This document shows positions 12,301-24,300 of a stretch of DNA of 64,000 bases, piece after piece; within the stretch, counting starts at the first letter, position 1; each line of letters opens with the position of its first letter. The stretch covers positions 1 through 64,000 of the forward strand of contig NW_025937524.1 of the NCBI RefSeq assembly GCF_000764305.2. The letters are read 5' to 3'. Source of the DNA: Hyalella azteca. Taxonomy: Eukaryota > Arthropoda > Malacostraca > Amphipoda > Hyalellidae. Position numbers and translations under genes: made by a program. The notes beneath the pieces were generated by a model. The model searched no databases and was not told where the DNA came from. It saw only the letters and a program-made list of their open reading frames with translations.

Positions 12301-15300
12301 ATGTGACGTGCTAGCTCCTGGTTGCATATGTCGTTGCTGCAAAGTATTTAGAAATTAGTTAATTTTCCTTCACAAAGCCGATATATCAATGAAATCATAG
12401 CAATGCTCGAGTCACTGCTAAAATACCTTTTAGTTCAGTCCCAACGTAGGTTATCAGTCAGGAATGTTTATTAGTGTATTATTATATTTATTGTTTTGTA
12501 TTTTTATATTTATTGTGTTGTATTATTATATTTATTATTATGCCAAAATTTGATAGACAAAATGTGCATCGATGCCAAAACCAGTGTGAGAAGAATTAAT
12601 TTTTCTGGCTGACGTACCTGGGCTGATGAAGGTTGATGGTAGAGGCGGCGTACAAGAAGCAAAGGAAGCCCACGATGGAGGCCGGGATGAGCATGTATGT
12701 GTAGAAGCCCAGCCAGGCGAAGTACAGCGCGATCTTCACCCCGAAGTAGCGCCGGATGTGATCCAGAGGCTGGTACCTTACCATACAAGTTAAAACAACT
12801 AATATATTTCGCGGTGTATTGCACCTGTGAAATTCTTTCACATTTTAATCACACTGATAGCATGAATATAGGGGTCGGAAATCCAATGGTAGAAATTTGA
12901 TAATGAAAATACTTTTCTGATTTTTCAAAGAAAATATCTATTTAACTGACATGATGATACACATAGACTTTCATTACATGCAATCTGACAGTACAGGAAG
13001 GTTAAGTCGATAGGCCGCAGACAACCAAACATCATAAAGAATTCATAAAGCCGATAACAGAGAACAACTCCTCGCGCTCCAGGCGCTCACTCACTTGTAG
13101 AAGTTCCTGATGGAGGCCCAGTGCTTATAGAGGATCGCGCGCGAGTTTTGGCCAGACTGGAAGTCTCCCTGCAAAATAGAAATAAATGAAAACGCGGCCA
13201 AAATAACTCTTACAAAGACGTAACTATGAGCAATTGAGGAGAATTGCATATCATCAGAAATGTAGTGAAATTGAACTGTATAGATTCCATCCGCAGTTTT
13301 GTTAGGGGTAGACCTCCACAACTCATACATTCACCTCGTGTATGGGGCATCACTCACCTCGTGTATGGGGCATCACTCACCTCGTGTATGGGGCATCACT
13401 CGCCTCGTGTATGGGGCATCACTCAATGTATGGGCATCACTCACCTCGTGTATGGGCATCACTCACGTGTATGGGGCATCACTCACCTCATGTATGGGGC
13501 ATCACTCACCTCATGTATGGGCATCACTCACTTCATGTATGGGCATCACTCACTTCATGTATGGGCATCACTCACCTCATGTATGGGGTATGCAGCCACG
13601 TAGGTGCCGTCACTCAATAACTTCTCGATGCCGAACGCGAAGTCGTCGCCTTCGTCGTCCGCACCGAAGCGCTTGCGCCGCAAAATGAAGTCCAGAATGC
13701 GGGCGCGGATCGCGGCGCTGAAGAACTCGTCGTTTACGTTAAACCTGACGAGTGATCAGGGTGATTATTCGGTAAACTTTATGAGGTATTATGGCGATTA
13801 GCTCGGTAAAGCTAGTGAATGTTTGAGCGAGTGACGGGGGTGATTCTTTCGTTAATAAGTACAATTACAATTTGAGGTAAATATTTCACCTATGTATACT
13901 TAAAACCTTAAAATCCCCACAAATAACAGGTGTCCAGAGTTCATTTAGGGACACCAACGCCATGCTGATGCACTAACCTCGATGGCCACCAAGTGCAACT
14001 CGCCAGTAAAGCCAAGAAATTAACTGAGCTTTCTAAGGCTTAGAGCCCTCGGTTAACTCCTCTCATTTAAGTGCTGCTACCATTGCACTACAGTGATTGA
14101 GTACTCACAAATACACTTCGTGTACTCACAAATACACTTCGTGTACTCACAAATGCATTTCGTGTACTCACAAATGCATTTCGTGTACTCACAAATGCAC
14201 TTCGTGTACTCACAAATGCACTTCGTGTACTCACAAATACACTTCGTGTACTCACAAATGCACGTCGTGTACTCACAAATACACTTCATGTACTCACAAA
14301 CGCACTTCGTGTACTCACAAATATACTTCTTGTACTCACAAACGCACTTCGTGTACTCACAAATACACTTCGTGTACTCACAAATGCACTTCGTGTACTC
14401 ACAAATGCACTTCGTGTACTCACAAATGCACTTCGTGTACTCACAAATACTTCTTGTACTCACAAGCACTTAATGTACTCACAAACACTTCTTGTACTCA
14501 CAAATACTTCGTGTACTCACAAATACTTAGTGTACTCACAAGTACCTCTTGACTCTTGTACTCACAAACACTTCTTGTACTCACAAGTACTCCCTGTCTC
14601 TGCTGTAGACGGCAGTAAAGTGTCTGTCCATGGGCGGGAAGTGCGCGGGGTCATTGAGTACGAAGTTGAACATGCGGCTGATGACGTCACTCACGTCCTG
14701 TAGCACCGCGGGGGTCGAGATCTCCAGCGCCGGCAGCCCGGGGAACTGAGCGCATACAATTAGTTATACGTGTGAATATAAACCTTCATATTTGTCAATA
14801 ATAAACCTTCATATTTGTCAATATAAAATTATTACCTTAGCTTCTACCAATAAGAACTCGCTTCAGCGATAACAAAAAAAAAAAAAAAAGATTAATCCAT
14901 TATAAACCTTCATATTTGTCAATATCACACTTTTACCTTTACTTCTACCTATAAGTACTCGCATCAGCTATACAAATCATCAAAAGAAGTTTAATACATT
15001 GTATATTTCATGATCGTTTTCTTAAATACTAGCTGATTAGCAATTACCAATAAAAAGGAAACTCAGAGCACGAATTACGATTCTACTGAATACGAGTTTA
15101 TGCAATGATTTTAGTCTGATTGTGAGTTGACCCAGCCTGCTCAAGCTGAGAAAATTTCCTTGGAAATTATCAGGATAATTCTAGGTTGAGAATAAGTTAT
15201 GAACATAAGCAACTTCTGCTAAGTGTAGAATAGTTAAAAAAACATCAGCATAAATTAAAGCAGTAGATTAATAATTTTAATACAGCAACCAAAACACAGC

Positions 15301-18300
15301 GAACTCGTATCGAGTATGGCTCATTCATTGTCAACAAGTTCGTCAGTCTGCTAAAATAACACTAAAAAGCAAGATAAGTTCACGCGATAATCAACAAAAG
15401 ACATTTCTAGGTGCAATTGTTTAAACGTGAAGTAAAAAACAGATTTCATTCAAGCTCTATTTGCGGGTTATTATGCGGGAGCATTTCAAGGTATAATTCA
15501 GAATAAGGGCATAGATAAATGAAGCAGAATAAGATCATAAATAACGTAGAATAAGATCATAAATGAAGCATGAAAGGAAGCAACTACAAAAGGAGGCTCA
15601 CATGAAGGACAAATCGCTGTTTCATGAAGTACGGGTCCAGCTTCTGCAACAAAAAAGAACACGAAAACCAGCATTAGTATAACACGGCTATTGCATGCGT
15701 TTAAATGCTAGGTAGATAAAAAAATCACTGTAAAGCGTCCGCGCCAGTTCTGCGAGGTCACGAATAGGAGCCCCACCAAACATCTAACATTAAAATATCG
15801 TTGATTGGATGTTGTTTCAACGAAATCAACGTTACTTCTACGTCATTTGTCTGGAGGGTCTAGACACAAGAACCAACAACAACTTCTCACTAAACCTCGA
15901 GGAAGGTCAAGGAATGGGAGAGAAAGTCAACATCAAAATGATCAAGAAACTGGGCAACAGCGACACTTCCAACTGAGAGAGATGCACGGCAAGTCGTATA
16001 TATTAACCCAAGAGTTATTGTGTAGATAACATATTTATGTAATCCATGCTTACGAAAGTCGATCTTAATGAAACATATCAAATAGTAGGCAACCACTCTG
16101 ACCAGTTTTTAGCAAGTGACCATTATAGGGTTAAAGGAGCTCATGAATTTGTTTAGATCCTAGAATTTGGATTCATTTTGATTTATTTTAGTGCGCAGCA
16201 AGAATACATTGCGTTGAGTGAATCTCTTGGAGAATGAGTGACGGATCACGGTTGGGATGTTGGTCTGAAAACATCGATCTCATCTTTGATAGTTACGTTA
16301 CAATAACATAAATCGAAATAACTACTAAACAAAAAAAATTGTCTACGGATACATTAACCGTTGTAAATGATATTCGAAAGAGAACAAATTAATCTTCAGC
16401 TAAATTAATAAACATGGTCTCTTATTTGAATAAACCACAAAGAAGCACTGAAATATAAATTAGCAGAGACCGAAAACCAGTAAAATGTGAAAAAAGAAAG
16501 ATGAGATTGACCCACCCTAGGAAGAGCTCTACCGCTCAACAGCTCAGTATTATGAGACGAAGTATTTTTGATAGTTCAGTTAGGCCATATCTTGGTTTCG
16601 ATGCGTCGCAGTAATTTGGGTAACATACTAGGCGTATCCATATATAGGCCTGGGCCTACACTTTCAAAAAAGTTAAGAATCAGCCAATCATTGACGTCCA
16701 CGCAAGCAAAATCCACCAATCATAGACAAGAAAATAGAGCGTAAGTACTTACGTTCACTTCGCGAGTTTTGAAAGTATGGCCCCTGGCAATGAAATACGC
16801 GTATACCGGACACAAATATCGACAAAAGGTTGAAGCCAACACATAACAAACAAACGTTAAGTTCACGACAGGGCAGCACAATGACACGCGACTCTAGCAA
16901 GGCTTGACCACACCATCAAATTTTTCAACCATTGCATCCGTTGAAATTTTAAAACATACGAAAAATATTTAGTAACAATGAAGTAAATGAGGGAAATTTT
17001 CAATTTTTAAATTTCTAGTAATTTCCAGCAGAATATTTTGTAGGCAGTGAGATTTTTTCAAGAACATTTCGTTTTTAGGCAAATGTTGCCAAGCTAAAAG
17101 CCAAGGCAACCACTGTCAGGTGTGATCACTCTTTAAATCAAAGATTAAAGCTGCGTCAGGTATCGAATTTAAGATGAAAACTGCAAATTTTAGGTGAAAA
17201 ATATGTCAGGTTTAAGGTAAAAACTGCGTCAGGTAGCTTGTTGAAAGCGACACACAACATGCGGCACCAACCATCTCAGTCCAGAGCTCAAGCATGAGCT
17301 CGCCTGCTTTCTGTGCGAAGGTTTTTCGCGACGCAGGCGATAGCTAAGATACAAGAGAATCTTTGACGACGGCTAAGATAATATACAAGGGGAATCTTTA
17401 ACGACGGCTAAGATAATATACAAGGGGAATCTTTAACGACGGCTAAGATAATATACAAGGGGAATCTTTAACGACGGCTAAGATAATATACAAGGGGAAT
17501 CTTTAACGACGGCTAAGATAATATACAAGGGGAATCTTTAACGACGGCTAAGATAATATACAAGGGGAATCTTTAACGACGGCTAAGATAATATACAAGG
17601 GGAATCTTTAACGACGGCTAAGATAATATACAAGGGGAATCTTTAACGACGGCTAAGATAATATACNATATATAAGGGAATCTTTGACGATAGCTAAGAT
17701 ATATATAAGAGAATCTTTGACGATAGCTAAGAAAAAAAAAATCTTTGATTATAGCTAAGATACAAAAGAATCTTTGGTGATAGCTAAGATAAATCCGTAT
17801 AAAAGAATCTTTCCTAACATCTATCACAAATTGAACGATAGCTAAGATACAAAAGAATCTTTGGCGTAGGTAAGCTAAGATAAACATAAGAGAATCTTTC
17901 CTAACATGTATTCCAAAGTGGGCGATAGATAATATACAAACTATTGAAACTAATGAGTGTTATTCACTGTCTATAATGAAGTCTTCATCATTAAAAAAAG
18001 AGGTATCGTTTCTGTAACTTAATGTGAAGCCGCTGAGATGGTGACGTTATAAAACGCGAGCGATCATGAAAGTATATACAGAGATGGTGAGAGATGATAT
18101 TTACACTGTATGACAAAAATAAACCTGGACAAGATTTAATTTAAAATGTAAGTACATATATGTATTATACAAACATAAATTTTGTGGTATACATTTTCAA
18201 TACAGAACCAAGGAAAGCATATGACTAATGAATGTATATGAAGAATTTCAAAATTCAGAGCATTAAAGATTGATTCTATTCAACAAAGAAATGATTCAAT

Positions 18301-21300
18301 GAAAAAGTAATTTTATAATATAATAAAAGTCTAATAATATAATAGATATAATAAATAATATAAATAATAATAACATCAATATAATATAATAATATTATAA
18401 TATGAAAAAGAAACATTTGATTGAGGAATGGAATAAGAAAATCATTGCATAGCATTACGTAACTATCACAGAAATACCCTGCATTTATCTTGCGACCACA
18501 CACGACACTGGCCATGAATGGATTGCATGCATCAACACAAAGTTGATGGTTCAACGTCCTCAGCAATGATCAATCAACAAAATGTTGATAATCACTAACA
18601 GATTGACCAGTATCGATTGTGAAAGAAGCTAACAACTAACATCAAATCTCCAATCAACAGTACTGGGAAATAAATATTACCCAACAACAATGGTACATTT
18701 TTATCGATCATTTTAGAAATTATGTTTATGTTAGGAATTATATTGAAGTTGCTTCACTAACAAGCTGTCAGCCTAAACCATCAGCTCTAAACAAAGTAAA
18801 TGATGCTCTCCATGGTAATAATATTTCTGAAATAAAAATGTTTCAATAATCATATCAAGGACTTCTAAATCAAGGTGATAATTATGACGTCATACGGACT
18901 TCTCTGACGTCATAACATTCGCTGACGTCATAATTATGACGTCATAAGGACTTCTCTGACGTCCTAACATTCGTTGACGTCATACGGACTTATCTGACGT
19001 CATAACATTTGCTGACGTCATAAATATGACGTCATACGGACTTATCTGACGTCCTAACATTCGCTGACGTCATAATTATGACGTCATACGGACTTCTCTG
19101 ACGTCATAAGGACTTCTCTGACGTCCTAACATTCGCTGACGTCCTAACATTCGCTGACGTCATAATTATGACGTCATACAGACTTCTCTGACGTCATAAT
19201 TATGACGTCATACGGACTTCTCTGACGTCATAACATTCGCTGACGTCATAATTATTCATGTAAAACAATTAGGATTCAACTGACCTCCTTCATGGGCATC
19301 CTGAGCTTGAGGATCTCGGCATATCGACAACACACTTCCATGGGGACGTGAATCTTCACAAATCTGTATTAAATTATTATATTATTTCACAAATCATCAT
19401 AACAATAATTATATATATTTAGGTAACGTTGGAAAGAAATTATCTCCATAAACTTGAACATGCATATCAACAACAATTGGCATCGAACATCGATTGAAAA
19501 AAAAACTTAGAACATCAAAAAATTTTGAATAAAGTCATCACTGGAAGCGCAGTAAGAAACTGTTTTTATTCGCTGTAATAAATTCATCAAAATTAAATGC
19601 TTTGCGGCTCAAATGAAGAAAACTCGAGCTAATATATCAACAAATATTTCAGGCTTCGTACAGTCATCAACTGCAGTAAATTATACTGTATTACTTAATG
19701 ATATGCCGTAGCAACAAAACGTTATTGTATTATATTGTATGTTATTTCTAGTAAGTAAGATTGTATCATAGTAAGGCAGCAATAGCATCACAGCAACAGC
19801 AATAAAAGTTCCAAGTTTCACGTGTACAACAACACTGAAATATAAGAATCACTCGCCTGAGCGGGACATCATTGACACGGTCCTCCTCTAGCACGATGCC
19901 CTCCTCGACGAGGTTGCCCTCGAATATGAGTCGTCTCTTGGCGTGCATGTCAATCATTTCCTTCTTGTGCAGCCTCTTCTGCAGCTGCTGCGCCGTCAGC
20001 TGCTCGTCATCATCGTCATGGGGCAGGTCTTCGCTCGTCTCCTGCCACACCAACACGTAGTCGATGCTGCGCATGCCGTCGCGCAGAGTGAACGAATGGT
20101 TCGGTCCGTTCTGTGGTATTAGTAAGGTTAATTAGTAGTTTGGTTTATTATCATTCTGTATTTGTGTCAAGTTTAAGACGTCATGCTGTTGACAATTATT
20201 TTAGAATTTGAGTGCGCAATTGCTGAATCATTAACATATCCTCTGGCCTTTAGACTATATGGCAGCGCATCAGCGTGACCATGACCATTCCCTCTTCGAC
20301 GAGGTTGCCTGTCTCAATCATAATGTGCAAATGCTAGCGGTGTCATGGTCATGCTGATGCGCTGCCATCGTCATCTACCGACCTCAAACCTTCGAGAGGC
20401 AGAGCGTCCCGCCAAAGGGCCAGAGGATCTACTACAGCTTCAGCAATTCAACAATTTTGCACTCAAATTCGAAAATAAATGTCAACACCATGACAAATGA
20501 TGGAAATTTTCCAAAAAATCATTCATCGTCCAGAGAGACGAGAGGTCTCAACCGAACGGCGGCCAGTATGTAGGCTAGAGACCCTTTTGTTGACAATTTT
20601 ATTTCATACAACGCAACAGTACAAAGTACTTCAGTGGGTAGTAGCAGAACGCACCAGTATTTACGAGTGAATTTGTACTCACAAGCCGCGGCGCAGTGAG
20701 TTCGTGGGTATCTTCAATGTCCGGGGTAGGGTGGGTCTGATGGTCCATGAGCTGCAGGTCGTCCATGTCGGTGATGTGGTCTGCAGACATGCATGGGCTA
20801 GTGGCGCGGTCGGCAGCAGACATGGGCGAGCTGCAGCCTGCAGACGCACAAGTCTCCAGGACTGGGATGTCGCTCGCTGACAGGTACAGCTGAACAAATA
20901 CGACCGAATCAATTTTTGTAGTTACTTAGAATCAGGCTTCAAAAATACACTCAAAACAGTCTTTTGCAGTCAAACGTCGTACGTACAGAGAGCATTCATG
21001 TCAGGTTATGTGTAATAAAGATAATTGTATACAATTAACTTCTGTTTAAAACGTCAGATTGTGTGTGAGTTTAAGAATTAGCGTAAAATCAACCTCTGCT
21101 TAATGCTACAGCTTACCGACTGAGAGTAAGGAACTTTTTCTGCGCACAGGCACCACGAAAAAGTGAAAATATCTAAAACGAATCTTATGTGGAAAAAATA
21201 GCCCAAGTAAAGATGAAGGAAACCCAAAATCCGTAGTCGTAATTAAGAACGTACTAATAAATGAGCCCATAAGTGCAGACTTAATATCATAACAATGTCA

Positions 21301-24300
21301 TGCTCGAGCATTCAGTTTACTATGAAGACTGAAGTCATTAAAGGCTGAGAGAATGTGCCAGTGAACCAGGGTTCAGTGCACCGCCCGCTACATGAACAGC
21401 AATGTTGAGATCGCCTCCAGCGCGCGGAACTTAAAAGAAATGTATGAAAGTAAATACAGATATTAACGGTAATGCCCATCTTTAGGTGTTGGGAGGTTGA
21501 ATAAATACTCAATGACGCTACTAATAAAAGAATAAGATGAAGATGAATAAAAGAAGATGTTGCTGCGCAGAAGAGTTCTCTACATGACATTTTGACATCT
21601 ATTCTAGGAGTAAATTTGCGAGACGCATCGATGATCGTCATTAATGTGACGCAAATAAATTGAAACACTCCAATTTGCAGGACGCAAAAGAACTTAGGCA
21701 ATGTAGCATCAAATTTTTAGTCAAGGGCGATTCTCGTGGGTACGTACAGCGAGGCGTACACGCAAACCTTGTGCCCGAGTTCGATTCCCGGCACGGGGAA
21801 ATATTTTAACCCTCTACCGCCTGACACGAGTAACCGGAGCAATATTGTCACGCGCCTACTTCCCAAAAAGGATGCGTTCTAGTGAGCGCAAAATGACTTG
21901 TACTGATGGTTGCCGCCACGTACGATGACTTTAAAATGTTCTCTTTTGCGTACAAACGTCCTCAGGTTGCTACACTCAACAGTTTACGTATAATTTAAGT
22001 TGAAAGTTCCGTTCCCGGAGTGACATACGGCTGTAGAGGGTTAAAATGTTCACTGTTGGGTACAAACATCCTCAGGTTGCTACAGTCAATAGTTTACGTA
22101 TAATTTAAGCTGAAAGTTCTGTTCCCGGAGAGTGACATATACGGCGGTAGAGGGTTAAAATGTTCACTGTTGCGTACAAACGTCCTCAGGTTGCTACACT
22201 CAATAGTTTACGTATAATTTAAGCTGAAAGTTCAGTTCCCGGCGAGTGACATACGGCTGTAGAGGGTTAAAATGTTCACTGTTGCGTACAAACATCCTCA
22301 GGTTGCTACAGTCAATAGTTTACGTATAATTTAAGCTGAACGTTCTGTTCCCGGAGAGTGACATATACGGCGGTAGAGATTTAAGAGCGTGGCCGGGGGC
22401 GGAGCCGTAAACAACTCATCACAATAATTCAAGATTACCGAAGTGGAGCGCGAGATGGGCGAGAGGACGTGACGAGAGGCGTGTAGGCTCTGCAGTGGAG
22501 TTACAAAGTCTTCGTCAGTGCCACTGTCAGAGTCCCGTAGAGACATCACAAGACATTCCTTAGAGCGCGGCTGCGTTAAACACACCTACTGTTAGTGGCA
22601 TTTCTTTTGCCGGTGTGGATGCATTTTATAACGGATTCATAGCTAAGTCCACATGTATTCTTACTGTCGTTACTCTAGTAGCGTTGATTGTTAGTATATA
22701 CAATAAATTCATTCAAAAATGTTCGTATATACAATAAATTCATGTTTTGCAGAAATAACGGTATCTGGAATTGTTTAGCTCTGAACGAGATTTCTCGATA
22801 TGAGAGTCATTGCAGATTGTTTTTAGCTGGACCGTAGAATGCATCCACACGCAGCCATGCTAGTGACTCAATTGACTACTCCTTACTAGGAATAAAATAG
22901 ATGCCCCATCCACACCAAAACTAGGGTAAAACAACACAAACCTGATAGATTATTTTTTACAATCTTTGATTTACTCAGTAAATTGTGTCGTCAAGCAATC
23001 TTGTTTGAAAACGGTTCTTTGTAAACTGGGATGGATTTTGGTGACATTGTAAACTAGGAATGATTTTGGTGACAAATGAGCAGTAGGGATTAACATTCGA
23101 GGCATATTTCACGATGAATATTGCAGAGAAACACAAGATGCTGGTCCAGGACTATGAAATTATATCACTTCCCTTATAACTCACAATTAAAACTAAAAAC
23201 TTAAGATAATTAAACTCTCACAAAAATAGAAGAGAATCTCTCACAACAGGAAGCAGCCAAATAATAGACGGGAATGCTGGAAATGGTTTTTCTTGCAACC
23301 ATACAATGTGAAAGACAAAAGTTACATCATTAACTATTCGTTATTAGAAGAAGCACCAAAAAAATGAAGTAAACCACATGCCAGTACCCAGAATACTCCA
23401 AAAAGCATGATCTTAGACTTGAAAAACAGTATGAATCTACATAAAGCTCGAAAAAAGTTCATGGCATCTATTAAATAAATAACTTCATGCATCAATACAT
23501 GCGCCACTGCGCATCACGGGCTCAACAAAATCATTCAGATTTGAAGAAACAATGCAAACATACATCATATTTACGAAATAAAAAGCTTTCAAAGCAGTTT
23601 CAGCTGATAGAAATTCAAAATTTGTGGCTAAAAAGTATGTTCAAATAGTAACAGCAACATGCACAAACGACACGGTTCAAGAAAATTAAGTTAATATGCC
23701 CATGTTACTCTGTGGTCCAAAATGCAAGTAGCCATTCAATATCAATTAGTAAACCATGCCTATGCATAACTAAATTAATACAAAGTATCTATTGGATGAG
23801 AGCGTCATCGATAGTTATGTATAGACGTCATTTGTCCCAAGTTTCACCTAGAATATATCGCACTAGAGCATAAATAATGGAAGAGTCCAAGTAGTAATGG
23901 TTCTGGCAGATGATTTTTAATTTAGCATAAACAAGTTCGAAATGTTCTGGTCTGAACATCAGATATAGTATTATTGCCAGTTTCTGATAGAGAATAACGG
24001 GATCAATAGATACCTACCTAACGATATACTAATACGGTGCGCAATATTACATACGTACTAAAAGTGAAGTGCATCACAGAAATCTTTGAGCTGTAGGAAG
24101 TGCTAAAAGAAAGAAGCTGGATGTTTTCAACATCTTAATGAAGCACATTTATAGTAGGTACTATGTGATGAACATCACACTAAAGAATAATTTCAGAAGC
24201 GCAAACCCAACACAAAAATATTCTTAACAGAAAAATCACAAAAAATAAACACTCTTTTCATCCTTTTTCAGAAAACTAGCTGTTGGTGATCATAATAAAA

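Noticed and set aside
14077..14552. Cys/Thr/Tyr repeat proteins on both strands
   Set aside because: They are the translated splice-donor array of anoctamin intron 8.
17370..17665. CRISPR-like array
   Set aside because: Direct repeats without unique spacers, in a eukaryotic intron; the same applies to all other arrays here.
21721..21800. Functional tRNA gene
   Set aside because: B box and T-arm are present, but no acceptor stem or anticodon arm can be completed; kept only as a possible SINE remnant.
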